This document shows positions 1-8,127 of a stretch of 64,000 bases of DNA, one piece after another. Where the stretch lies: NCBI GenBank assembly GCA_900466005.1, contig UEGQ01000007.1, positions 310,001 through 374,000 of the forward strand. The letters are read 5' to 3'. The notes under the pieces were generated by a model. The model saw only the letters and a program-made list of their open reading frames with translations, did not search any database and was not told the origin of the DNA. The DNA is from Hyphomicrobiales bacterium. Its GTDB lineage: Bacteria > Pseudomonadota > Alphaproteobacteria > Rhizobiales > Rhizobiaceae. Within the stretch, counting starts at the first letter, position 1, and the number at the start of each line of letters is the position of its first letter. A program made the translations under genes and the position numbers.

Positions 1-258
1 CAGCAGCAGCTTTTTGCCGAGCCAGCCAGCGCCGTTCGCCCGCGCCTTGAGGTTGATTACCTCGTTGAGCGTCGGTTGCGCGCCGGCGACGCTCTTCTCC
101 ACCGCGCCGAGACGATGCGAGATCGCGACCAGCATCTTGCCCTGGTCGTTGACCTCTTTCCACATCAGCCGGCCGCGTTCGCTGCCTTCCGCCTGAATGG
201 CGTCGAGCCGGGCATTCATGGCCTGCAGCTGGCCGAGGATCAGCGCGTTGGCGTCCAT
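1..258 (-). CDS. DUF1515-like phage protein, C-terminal part missing at window edge
   Basis: The open frame starts with ATG at 258 and runs off the left edge, giving 86 residues without a stop. The visible part is a short predicted coiled coil: an N-terminal segment rich in Q, M and L, then KEVNDQGKMLVAISHRLGAV and a Thr/Asn/Leu segment. This resembles rhizobial DUF1515 proteins and, more loosely, XhlA-type hemolysin/holin accessory proteins, which end in a membrane segment just past where this sequence is cut. It lies 8 bp downstream of the spanin pair, so it belongs to the lysis end of the late operon. A holin-like role is inference from position only. Confidence 0.6.
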   Translation of the reverse strand, partial: MDANALILGQLQAMNARLDAIQAEGSERGRLMWKEVNDQGKMLVAISHRLGAVEKSVAGAQPTLNEVINLKARANGAGWLGKKLLL

Positions 259-266
259 GCCGTCTC

Positions 267-479
267 CTACTTCCGGCAGAGCGCATCACGGGAGCACTGT
301 CTGTTGTGGGCGGCGACCTGCCGCGCGAAGGCCTCGTCGTTGGCGATGATCAATCCGCGTGTCTGCGGCGAGGGCGTCAGGCGGGCATAGCCCGCGCCGT
401 CATTCGCACCGGCCGTCACGGAACACCCCGCCAAGATCGCGGCAAAGATCAGCAGCAGACAGGCGATCGACCTTCTCAT
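267..479 (-). CDS. Rz1-like outer-membrane spanin lipoprotein
   Basis: The 70-residue product has an N-terminal hydrophobic signal (ACLLLIFAAILAGC) ending in a lipobox LAGC with the lipidated cysteine at residue 19. This leaves a mature peptide of about 52 residues, typical of o-spanins. It starts inside the Rz-like gene in another frame (80-bp overlap at 400-479), the classic arrangement of Rz/Rz1 pairs. With its partner it would link the inner and outer membranes and disrupt the outer membrane at the last step of lysis. The mature part is not strongly proline-rich, so the call rests on lipobox, size and overlap. Confidence 0.75.
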   Translation of the reverse strand: MRRSIACLLLIFAAILAGCSVTAGANDGAGYARLTPSPQTRGLIIANDEAFARQVAAHNRQCSRDALCRK

Positions 480-651
480 CGGTCACGTTCCTTTCCTTCA
501 GTTGCCGGATCACGGCGGTTTTCGCATCGGCCTCGGCCAGCGCCCGGCCGTCACCGCGGCCCTTGAGATAGATGCCGACAATTGCGGTCGCGACCGCGAC
601 GGCGAGCACGCCGGCGGCAATCAGTTTCCAATTGGTCGAAATCGGGATCAT
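400..651 (-). CDS. Rz-like inner-membrane spanin
   Basis: The product is 83 residues with one N-terminal membrane segment at about residues 10-28 (KLIAAGVLAVAVATAIVGIYL). A charged, probably helical periplasmic region follows (ALAEADAKTAVIRQLKERNVTDEKVDRL), as in i-spanins. The start ATG at 651 overlaps the stop of the endolysin gene by four bases (ATGA), so translation is probably coupled. Two cysteines near the C-terminus (DLCRDLG and GRCE) could support dimerisation. The gene is followed by an embedded lipoprotein gene in a shifted frame, which is the strongest support for the spanin assignment. Confidence 0.75.
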   Translation of the reverse strand: MIPISTNWKLIAAGVLAVAVATAIVGIYLKGRGDGRALAEADAKTAVIRQLKERNVTDEKVDRLSAADLCRDLGGVFRDGRCE

Positions 652-1472
652 GGCGCCGTCCCCAGCGCGTCGGCGAGCGTGTCCGCCTTGCGCTTTGCCC
701 ATGTGCGGTAGGCCATGCCGCCGACCGCGACAACGACACCGGCGACACTCAAGACGGCGACGACCTTTGCAACGAATTCGAGATTGGCGAACGGCGTCAG
801 CTGGTCGATCGCCTGGGTGATGACGGTCCCGGCAGTGCCGCCGCCGACGGCGATATCGCCCGGCGCCTTGGGCGGCGCCTTCTTCGCATCCTCGACGCGC
901 GCCTTCGCCTCGCCGCCCGGCACGTATGCAATCTCCGGCCCGACATCGCCCATCGCCCAGGCCTGCCCCACGGCGAGAACGCCCTCGAGGCGTCTGGTCC
1001 ATCCCTTGCCGAACGTCTTCCACGTCTTCAGCGCCTTCAGGAAGCGCATGCGCAGCTCGATGATCTTTGCAATCAGCGCGTCATGGTTCGGGTGCGCTCG
1101 CACGGCATTGAGGGTTTCGGTTCCGACGACGCCGTCGGCCGTAACACCGACGGCCCGCTGCAGCCACTTGACCGAGCGGGAGACGCCGGAATTCACCGCG
1201 CCGTCGAAAACGGCATAGGAGACGCCGGCAGGCAGACTGTCGCATTTCGCCAGCGCCCAGTAGCGCGCGCGGTAGATGCTGTCGCGCTCGCCGTCGGCGA
1301 GCAGCTTGACGGATTGCGGCTTGACGCCGAGCGAGCGGCGATAGTCGTCGTAGACGCGCTGGGTCACGCCCTGGTTGGTCGCCCCGCCGGGATCGCGCGG
1401 GTGGTTCACATATCCGCCCTCGTGCACGAGCACCTTGGCGAGGGAACGGTTGAATTCGCTGACACCGGCCAT
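648..1472 (-). CDS. GH108-family endolysin with C-terminal membrane segment
   Basis: The 274-residue protein begins with a GH108 muramidase domain. The motif VHEGGYVNHPRDPGGATNQGVT carries the likely catalytic glutamate at residue 18. A peptidoglycan-binding-like region follows at about 88-125 (AVNSGVSRSVKWLQ, TADGVVGTETL). An Ala/Pro linker near 195-210 leads to a single hydrophobic segment at about 231-253 (FVAKVVAVLSVAGVVVAVGG) and a basic tail, so the enzyme may be membrane-anchored. It should cut the glycan strands of the cell wall at lysis. No separate holin is recognisable next to it. The ATG at 1472 lies directly after a hairpin that contains the GGAG ribosome-binding site, which suggests controlled expression. 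Confidence 0.88.
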   Translation of the reverse strand: MAGVSEFNRSLAKVLVHEGGYVNHPRDPGGATNQGVTQRVYDDYRRSLGVKPQSVKLLADGERDSIYRARYWALAKCDSLPAGVSYAVFDGAVNSGVSRSVKWLQRAVGVTADGVVGTETLNAVRAHPNHDALIAKIIELRMRFLKALKTWKTFGKGWTRRLEGVLAVGQAWAMGDVGPEIAYVPGGEAKARVEDAKKAPPKAPGDIAVGGGTAGTVITQAIDQLTPFANLEFVAKVVAVLSVAGVVVAVGGMAYRTWAKRKADTLADALGTAP

Positions 1473-1501
1473 GAAAAAGCTCCAGCCTGTTTGACTGGAG
1501 C
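1473..1501 (-). terminator. Hairpin with T-tract abutting the endolysin start codon
   Basis: Read on the minus strand, GCTCCAG and CTGGAGC (1495-1501 and 1479-1485) form a 7-bp stem with a 9-nt loop, followed at once by TTTTTC and the endolysin ATG. It looks like an intrinsic terminator for the tail-fibre transcript. Its 3' arm also contains the only good Shine-Dalgarno sequence (GGAG) of the endolysin. It could attenuate transcription, mask the ribosome site, or both. Confidence 0.6.
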
Positions 1502-1535
1502 CGAGTGTAAGAGCGCGCGGGTGGCGTCAAATGCG

Positions 1536-3692
1536 TCAGGTGGTTGCGTAGACCGAAACCTTCCACGTCGCCGCAGTCGGATCGATCGCCGCGGCGGTGA
1601 TATTGTAGGCCCAGACCTTGACAGTGTCCGCCGCCGACACCTCCGCCACGAAGATGACGCCTTGGGCAGGCAAAGCTCCTTGCCGGTCGAGTTCCACGTG
1701 ATTGCCGGGTGCAGCGCCAGCGACGGTGATTGTCAAAGTCTGGAAGCTTTGCGCCGCAATCGACGGAAAGTCGAGTGCCTGCGTGGCGGAGCCGACAAAC
1801 ATCCTCCGCGTGCCGGAAAGCTCGGTATTGGTCTTGTGCCACGCCCCGCCGTTCGCGTCCCAGGTGTCACCGGCTGGTGCATTGTTCGTGCAGTTGGTGA
1901 TCGTCGGATTGCCCCAGAGCTCGCCGCCGGCCATGGAGATCGGCGAGGTGCAGCGGTCGATCAGGCTGGCGGCGTCGATCGAGACCAAGCCTTTGGTCAG
2001 CGTCAGCGCGAAATTGCCGCCGACGAGACGGCTGTTGGTGATCGTGATGTCGGCCGTCGGATAGGTCGGACGGGCGATCTGGTTTGCACCCGCCAGCACG
2101 CATTTGTCGGTCGTCGCCCGTGCCGCCGCCGAGGCCGAGATGCCGATCCCGCTCACCGATCCCAGCATCGAGCGCTGGAAGAGCGCCGTCCCGCCATAGC
2201 TGCCCTGCCAGAAATTCACACCCGCGTTCCGGCCACCGAGACAGGAGCGATAGGCGTGGATGTGGCCGTTGTTGAAGGAGCGGGTGAGCATCTCGCCGGT
2301 GCCACCGATGACGCACTGATCGGCCAGCGATATTTCGGAACCATGTCCGTGCGCGAAAAACATGTCGTCGTCGGCGTTCGGGTCTGCACCGGTTGTCACG
2401 GCGTCATACATGATGCCGAGATTGGTCAGCACGATCCGCCCTCCGGAGCGTGCTTCCATGAAGCCTTCGTAGGGCCCGCCGCCGCCATCCCATCCGGCCT
2501 GATCCGCCTGGATCGTCGCTTTCGGGAAGATCGCGAGATTGATGCCCATTCCGCCGATTACCGGTGTCAGGTTCGTCGTCAGCACCGTCGGGTTGGTCGG
2601 CACCACGCCGGTCACCTGCAGGCGCACGACGAAGGAGAGGCCGTCGACGGCGACCGATTGCAGCACATGCCCGCCGTTGACCGCGCCGGCGCCGCCGTCC
2701 CCCTGCACGTCATAGAGCCCGACCACGTTGCCGGCCACCGCCTGCGCCGGCACGGCCGAGCTGACGGTGATCGTCGCGTCGTAGACATTGCCGGAGACGT
2801 TGGCGAAGCTGATCGCCGTGATCGTGCGCTGGTCAGGTTCGGCCGTTGCGCGAATGTCGAGCTGCCGCCCGCCGTACACGCTGATCTGCGTGTCGACGTA
2901 GTGCAGCCCGTCCGCGATCTCGACATAGAACTCGCCGCCCCGCTCGACCATATGGCCGGAGGCCGCCCAGGCACACATCGCCTCGAAGTCGTCGCCGAGC
3001 GTCGGATTGCAGGAAAGCTTGACCGTCTCGCCCTGCTTGACGTGCAGCACCGCACCTTGCGCGTAGCCCTCCGCCGCAAGACTGGTCACGACATAATCGG
3101 CGGTCGAGATCATCCGCCGCCCGCCGAGCAGCGCCATGACCGCATTGATCGTCGACGCGGAAACGATCGCCTCGCCGAGCGGAGACGCCGGCGTGCCGAG
3201 GCTCATACCGGCAAGAGAAACAAGCTTTCCGTCGCTCGACCAACCAAGCACCTTTCCGGCCGCCGGCGTCGGCAGTGTCTGGGGGTCCGCGCCGTAATCG
3301 GTCTTCACCGCGCGGGCGAGATCGCGGGCATGTTCCTGCTGGATGATGCGGTTGCGGTCGAGCTCGCCGTCGATGAGTTTCGAGGAGAACTGTCCGTCAC
3401 GCACCACGCTCGAGAGCCGCTCGAGCACGGCGCGGCCGAGCATGAGGATAACGTCGCCTTCCGTGCGGCCGGCCGCAAAGGCCAGCGATCCGCCGGAAGG
3501 ATTGCCGGCGCCGGTCAGCGTGTAGAGCGCGGAAGAAAGCTCGGTATAGTCGCCGCTTGCGGGATCCTGCAGCAGTGCGGCCACGTCCGCATTGTCCTGG
3601 AACGGGAAGGGCACGGGAAACACCGTCTGGCCGGCGCTTGCCGTATACTTCTCAAAACGGTCATTGGTCTCGATCGGCAGGACGACGCTCAT
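1536..3692 (-). CDS. Tail fibre / tailspike protein with T7-fibre-like N-terminal adaptor
   Basis: The 718-residue protein has an N-terminal adaptor of about 165 residues that resembles the T7 gp17 attachment domain and its relatives (DRFEKYTASAGQTVFPVPFPF, then DGELDRNRIIQQEHARDLARAVK). The remainder is rich in Gly, Ser, Thr and Asn, with many short strand-like repeats (for example VYDATITVSSAV, ADITITNSRLVGGNFALTL), consistent with a trimeric beta-helix that binds or degrades surface polysaccharide. No catalytic residues can be assigned by eye. It lies between the internal virion proteins and the endolysin, as in T7-like phages. A hairpin precedes its start codon and another follows its stop codon. 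Confidence 0.82.
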   Translation of the reverse strand: MSVVLPIETNDRFEKYTASAGQTVFPVPFPFQDNADVAALLQDPASGDYTELSSALYTLTGAGNPSGGSLAFAAGRTEGDVILMLGRAVLERLSSVVRDGQFSSKLIDGELDRNRIIQQEHARDLARAVKTDYGADPQTLPTPAAGKVLGWSSDGKLVSLAGMSLGTPASPLGEAIVSASTINAVMALLGGRRMISTADYVVTSLAAEGYAQGAVLHVKQGETVKLSCNPTLGDDFEAMCAWAASGHMVERGGEFYVEIADGLHYVDTQISVYGGRQLDIRATAEPDQRTITAISFANVSGNVYDATITVSSAVPAQAVAGNVVGLYDVQGDGGAGAVNGGHVLQSVAVDGLSFVVRLQVTGVVPTNPTVLTTNLTPVIGGMGINLAIFPKATIQADQAGWDGGGGPYEGFMEARSGGRIVLTNLGIMYDAVTTGADPNADDDMFFAHGHGSEISLADQCVIGGTGEMLTRSFNNGHIHAYRSCLGGRNAGVNFWQGSYGGTALFQRSMLGSVSGIGISASAAARATTDKCVLAGANQIARPTYPTADITITNSRLVGGNFALTLTKGLVSIDAASLIDRCTSPISMAGGELWGNPTITNCTNNAPAGDTWDANGGAWHKTNTELSGTRRMFVGSATQALDFPSIAAQSFQTLTITVAGAAPGNHVELDRQGALPAQGVIFVAEVSAADTVKVWAYNITAAAIDPTAATWKVSVYATT

Positions 3693-3696
3693 GAAA

Positions 3697-3724
3697 AACC
3701 CCGGGTCTTGGTTGATCCGGGGTT
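3697..3724 (-). terminator. Hairpin with T-tract abutting the tail-fibre start codon
   Basis: AACCCCGG (3697-3704) and CCGGGGTT (3717-3724) form an 8-bp stem with a 12-nt loop. T-runs flank it on both strands, so it could terminate in either direction. On the minus strand the T-run ends one base before the tail-fibre ATG at 3692 and the purine-rich 3' arm (CCGGGG) takes the place of the ribosome site. This is the same layout as at the endolysin start. Confidence 0.6.
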
Positions 3725-3748
3725 GATTTTTTCACGGGGGGAGTGGCG

Positions 3749-6250
3749 TCAACCGCCGCCGGCGCCGAGTGCTGCGCCGATATCAGGCGCGCGCGCCGGT
3801 GCCATCTGTCCGGGTGCCCACCAGAATTCCTGCCCGAACTCCTTGCGGAAAAACCGCTGGCGGCTCTTGAACGCCTTGTTGGCCTCGGGATCGACGAGAA
3901 ACTGCAGCTGGTCGAGCAGCATGCGCTCCCAGGCAAGCCGCAGATACCAGATCGTCGAGCCCGGCGTATTGCCCTTGGCGAACTTGATCGCCTCGCGGCC
4001 GAAATGGGTTTTCTCGCCGCTCGCCAGCTGGGCGATATTCCCTTTCGTCAGATCCCAGAGGTCGCTTGCCCGCTGGACGACCGGGCCGCCGAGCGTCGTG
4101 GCAAAGCCGCCGCCCTGGCGGTTTAGGTTGGAAAACAGGAAGTCGCCATAGATGCCGAGCCCGCCGCCCTGCAGGATAGCCGCGCCCCAGAACGGCCAAT
4201 CCATCTTTTGCGGATCGCGCCCCTGCGCCATCCCCTTGAGCTGCAGCGAGAGGCCGCCGAAGAGCGTGGTCGAGATCAGCAGGGATCCGGCATAGGCGGC
4301 CGCCTTGCGCGTCTCGTTGCCGGCGATCAGCCCATGGAGGCGCCGGCCGTGCAGCACGATGAAGACGGCGCCGAAGCTCTTGAACTGGGCAAACGAGCGC
4401 ACCACCTCGCCGAGGAACGTGCCCGGCCGGTTCTGGTCGACCAGCATGATCTTCGAGCGGTGCGCGCCGTTCGGGATCGCGTATTCCGTCTCGGCCTGGA
4501 TCATCTCGAGGAAGCGTTCGGCGAGGCGCTCGTCGAGACGGTCGGCGATTTCCTGCGGCCGCAGGATCATCGTGCCCTGGCCGAGATCGTGCATGGGAAT
4601 GCGGCGCATCTTGTCCCAGTCCGCCCCGCGGATCCCGTATCGGGAGAACGTGTCCTTGAGGAGCTCCGGCAAGGCGTCGAAGCTTTTTCCTGCCTGTTCG
4701 GCCGCCGTGCGCATGAAGGCGAGGCCGAAGGCGTGCCGCCCGGCCTGCGTCCAGGGCGTCAGGCCGGAGAGGGTCAGCACGCGGTCGGCGATGAAGCTCG
4801 CCCAGCCCGGCCCGTCCAGCGTGCCGATATAGCGCGCCTGCGCGTGGAAGACATGCATGGCATTGTCGAGGATCAGTCCGGCCGCCACGGCCTCGCGCCG
4901 CGTCGTCTTGCCGAAGGCCTTGACCAGATCGGGAAGGGCGCCCTTGGCGCCGATCCCGGCAAAATACCGCGCAACCATGCTCGTGCCGACATCCGAGAAG
5001 GACGAGATCGCCGCCGAGCCGAGCACGCTGGCTGTGATCACAGATCGCGTTGCCGCCATGCCGCTCGCCCACTTGCCGTTGACCGGCGTTTCCAGTGTGC
5101 CGCGCAGCGATCCCCAGAGGCTGTCGATCTTGCGCTCTGCCGAGTTGGCGAGATCTGGCACGCGCAGCGGATCTCCGGCAAAGGCGCTCTTCTGGCCGGC
5201 TGTCTTCATCATCGCCTGCTTGCGCACGATCTGTTTCAGCCATTCGATCGTCGCGCCGGGGTTGGGCCCCAGCACCTCCATCGCCGCGATGTCCTTGGCC
5301 ATGCCGTTGATGTGGCCCATCATCGCCGCGAAGATGTCGCCACCGCCGCCAAAATCGCGCTGATAGGCAAGCCAGCTGTCGGCGTCGCGGAAGATCAGGA
5401 AGCGGTGGTCCGCCCGCTGGTTGGCGAGCGCGCCCTTGCCGAAGACCTGCCGCGAGGGCTGGCGCTTCGCCCATCCGTCCGTCGTCACGTTGAGCCAGAT
5501 CCCGTCGAGGATCTGGTCGAGCTCGCCGGCGTCGATCGCCTTTCCGGTCAACGGGTGCTTCATGCGCGAAAGGTCGAGCAGCGGCCGGATGTTTTCTTTC
5601 CAGGCCGTCAGCCCGGCCTTGCGCAGCGCGCGCGCGTCGTGATGCTGCGGCAGGCCCCAGCGCTCGAGCTTGCCGATCGCGCCGCCGGCGGCGTTGAACC
5701 GCTGGCGCAGCCATTCATGCGTGTCTTCCCAGACCTTGGCGAAATACTTGGCCGAGGTATCCCCCGTCGACTCGCCGAAGGCCTCGCGCAGCACGTTGTC
5801 GAGATCCGCCTTGTTGTGGCGGGCCAGGTCGCCGGCAAGCGCCGAGCGGCGGAAATGGTAGAGCGCGTCTTCCATCCGGGCATGCGCCATGCCGACGATC
5901 GCCTTGCGCCGTCCTTCGACCGAGGAATATTTCGCCGTACCGAAATTTTCCAGCAGGTCGAGCGTTGCCGCGGCAATGTCCTGCTCGCCCTTCGGGTTCT
6001 TGTAGGACAGGATGTCGGCCGAGATCCGCTTCGCCGAGGAGAGCGCGAGTTTCGCCTTGCGCTTCTGGTGGGCGCTTTCGGCCTTCAGCAGCTCGGCGAG
6101 CGCGCGCTTCGCCTCCGCGTCCGCCGTCGCGGCGGAATTATTGGCGAACTGGTCGCGGAAGCGCTGGAAGTCCTTCTCCAGACGTTTCGCATCCTCTGGC
6201 TTCAGCTCGCCGCCGTCGACGGCGGTTTTCAGGCAATCGGCGAATGTCAT
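3749..6250 (-). CDS. Large internal virion (ejection) protein candidate
   Basis: The 833-residue product begins with charged helical segments (LEKDFQRFRDQF; ADAEAKRALAELLKAESAHQKRKAKLALSS). It ends in a region with Gly-rich hydrophobic stretches (TTLFGGLSLQLKGMAQG, FWGAAILQGGGLGIYGDFLF), similar to the C-terminal parts of large ejected proteins of short-tailed phages. Such proteins leave the capsid with the DNA and help to build a channel across the cell envelope. It is the last of four consecutive genes at the position of the T7 internal core genes. Its ATG overlaps the stop of the preceding gene (ATGA). I see no enzymatic motif; the role is inferred from size, composition and position. Confidence 0.6.
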   Translation of the reverse strand: MTFADCLKTAVDGGELKPEDAKRLEKDFQRFRDQFANNSAATADAEAKRALAELLKAESAHQKRKAKLALSSAKRISADILSYKNPKGEQDIAAATLDLLENFGTAKYSSVEGRRKAIVGMAHARMEDALYHFRRSALAGDLARHNKADLDNVLREAFGESTGDTSAKYFAKVWEDTHEWLRQRFNAAGGAIGKLERWGLPQHHDARALRKAGLTAWKENIRPLLDLSRMKHPLTGKAIDAGELDQILDGIWLNVTTDGWAKRQPSRQVFGKGALANQRADHRFLIFRDADSWLAYQRDFGGGGDIFAAMMGHINGMAKDIAAMEVLGPNPGATIEWLKQIVRKQAMMKTAGQKSAFAGDPLRVPDLANSAERKIDSLWGSLRGTLETPVNGKWASGMAATRSVITASVLGSAAISSFSDVGTSMVARYFAGIGAKGALPDLVKAFGKTTRREAVAAGLILDNAMHVFHAQARYIGTLDGPGWASFIADRVLTLSGLTPWTQAGRHAFGLAFMRTAAEQAGKSFDALPELLKDTFSRYGIRGADWDKMRRIPMHDLGQGTMILRPQEIADRLDERLAERFLEMIQAETEYAIPNGAHRSKIMLVDQNRPGTFLGEVVRSFAQFKSFGAVFIVLHGRRLHGLIAGNETRKAAAYAGSLLISTTLFGGLSLQLKGMAQGRDPQKMDWPFWGAAILQGGGLGIYGDFLFSNLNRQGGGFATTLGGPVVQRASDLWDLTKGNIAQLASGEKTHFGREAIKFAKGNTPGSTIWYLRLAWERMLLDQLQFLVDPEANKAFKSRQRFFRKEFGQEFWWAPGQMAPARAPDIGAALGAGGG

Positions 6251-8127
6251 GCGCGGCAGGCCTCCACGAGGGCGGTAAGGTGGTCGAGATTGTCGAGATG
6301 CTCGGCCAGCGCGTCGCGGCCGATAGGTGCCTCGTCGTCAAAGAAGGGAATGTCCATGTCCTCGGGAATGTCCTCGAGGTCGGCGCGGGAAAAGGCGTCC
6401 TCGTCTGGAAAGCCGAGAGGATCGTCGAGACCGCCGCGCGTGTCGGCCGGGTTGATCGCCCGTTCTGCGCCGGGCGCTTCCGGCTCCGTGCGCGCGGCCT
6501 CCTTCGCCAAGTCGTCGGCGATCAGCACGCGGTCGAGCGCCTCGGCCGGCGCGATCCGCTCGGAATTGGCGAGCTCCGCCGCCTTCAGGATCAGCCGGTC
6601 GTCGACGGCCGGTCCGGCGCGCGCGGCGATCTCGTGCACCAGGCTCTCGGCATAGGCGCGGCCCCCGTCGTCGCTGACGCGGATCCGCGTCTCTTCCCGG
6701 CCCGCCGTGTCGAGCGCGTCGAGGAGATCCGCAATCGTCGATTTCGCGGCGGCCTCGTCCGGCGTGCCGTAGAGATGATCGAAATAGCCGGCCTGCGCTG
6801 CCCGGAGCCGCGCCTCGTCGAGCGGCATGCCGTTCTCGCGCACAAGTGCCCCTATGAAGCGCTGGCGCCGCTTCGTCGCACCGATCGCTTCGAGTTCGCC
6901 TTTGAAGTCCCTTACGCCGCCGGCGCGCGTCAGGAATTCGGCAAGCCCCTGGTCGGTCGCGGCCGAGCCTGCCGTCGTGCCTTTTGTTTTTGCCGCCGCC
7001 GTCTCCGGCACCAGCTGGTCGACGATGCGCGAGATTTGCGCCGGGTCCGGCTCGTGGAAGAAGGTTTCGGATTGCTGGGCGGCGCGCAATGCCGCGGCCA
7101 TCGCATCGTCGTGCAGGCGCGGAGAGGCGGCAGGGGGGCGGATGTCCTCGGCGATCTTCGCCGCGTCCAGCGCATCGATCGCGCCGCGCGCCTCGGCCGG
7201 CAGCGTGTCACGGATCGGCCGCAGCAGGTCGGCCGCCGCGCGCGGATCTCCGTCGATCGCCGATTTCAGTGTCGGGCTTGTCTCCGGCGCATCGGCAAGC
7301 GCCCGCGCCGCCGCTTCGGGCTGGACGTCGGCCGCGCGGAAGAGACGGCCAGCGCCCTCGGCCACGCCCTGCGCTGCGCCGCCGAGCAGGCCTCCGAGGA
7401 GGCCGGCAAAGGCGACGTTCTTCACCGCCTCGTCCATCCCGTTCGGCAGCCCGACCTGTTTGCGCCAGGCCTGCACCTGCGGCTGCTGCACTGCCTCGGC
7501 AAGCGCATTGGCGGCGGCTTCCTTGGCGGTGACGGCGAGAATGCGCCCGCCGATCGTTCGGGCCGCGCCCGGTCCGCCGCCTGCGATCATACTGGCGACC
7601 TGCAACGGATCGTAGCCGGAACCTGCCATGCCACCGGCGAAGACGGCCGCCCATTTGGCAAGGCCGTCGCGGCTGGTCATGGCCTTTGCCAGGCGCTCGT
7701 CGGCATGGCGTGCCAGCGCCTCGGCGTCGCGCTCGACGGGCCGGTCGGCGCCGATCGCCGCCGCCTTGTCAGGATGGCGCTTTGCCACATCCGCAAGCCA
7801 GGTGTTGAAGCCGTCGATTGCGCCGGAAATCTTCGCTTCACGGGTCTCGTTGCCGGTCTCGAAGCTGTATGTCGGGTTGCGCTTCTGCTCGAAGGCGGAT
7901 GTCTGCAGGTCAACCCGCATCGGGTTCTGGGTGGTCTCTCCGGTCGCCGCCTCGATGTCGCGAATGCGCTGGTCATAGGCCCGCGTCAGCGCTTCGCCGG
8001 CCGCGGTGGAGTTTTCCACCAGCCGCATCTGTTCGCGTGCGGCGATCGTGATCTCTTCGAGGCTTGCCTGTCCATAGGCAACGCTACGTGGTCTCCAGCT
8101 GGAAAGGTCTGTGTACCAGAAGCTCAT
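6247..8127 (-). CDS. Internal virion protein candidate
   Basis: The product is 626 residues, mostly predicted helix and rich in Ala, Glu, Asp and Arg. A Gly/Ala-rich hydrophobic patch lies in the middle (NVAFAGLLGGLLGGAAQGVAEGAG) and the tail is acidic (DLEDIPEDMDIPFFDDEAPIG). I chose the ATG at 8127, which overlaps the stop of the upstream gene as ATGA; an in-frame ATG at 8142 is also possible. The gene lies between the lysozyme-domain protein and the 833-residue protein, where T7-like phages carry internal core proteins. No motif gives a specific function. Probably structural and ejected with the DNA. Confidence 0.55.
   Translation of the reverse strand: MSFWYTDLSSWRPRSVAYGQASLEEITIAAREQMRLVENSTAAGEALTRAYDQRIRDIEAATGETTQNPMRVDLQTSAFEQKRNPTYSFETGNETREAKISGAIDGFNTWLADVAKRHPDKAAAIGADRPVERDAEALARHADERLAKAMTSRDGLAKWAAVFAGGMAGSGYDPLQVASMIAGGGPGAARTIGGRILAVTAKEAAANALAEAVQQPQVQAWRKQVGLPNGMDEAVKNVAFAGLLGGLLGGAAQGVAEGAGRLFRAADVQPEAAARALADAPETSPTLKSAIDGDPRAAADLLRPIRDTLPAEARGAIDALDAAKIAEDIRPPAASPRLHDDAMAAALRAAQQSETFFHEPDPAQISRIVDQLVPETAAAKTKGTTAGSAATDQGLAEFLTRAGGVRDFKGELEAIGATKRRQRFIGALVRENGMPLDEARLRAAQAGYFDHLYGTPDEAAAKSTIADLLDALDTAGREETRIRVSDDGGRAYAESLVHEIAARAGPAVDDRLILKAAELANSERIAPAEALDRVLIADDLAKEAARTEPEAPGAERAINPADTRGGLDDPLGFPDEDAFSRADLEDIPEDMDIPFFDDEAPIGRDALAEHLDNLDHLTALVEACRA

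Noticed and set aside
582..4151. Very long open frame on the plus strand opposite the endolysin and tail fibre genes
   Set aside because: It mirrors the codon structure of the minus-strand genes in GC-rich DNA, is extremely rich in Arg, has no ribosome site, and crosses two gene borders and a terminator. The minus-strand genes have clear families.
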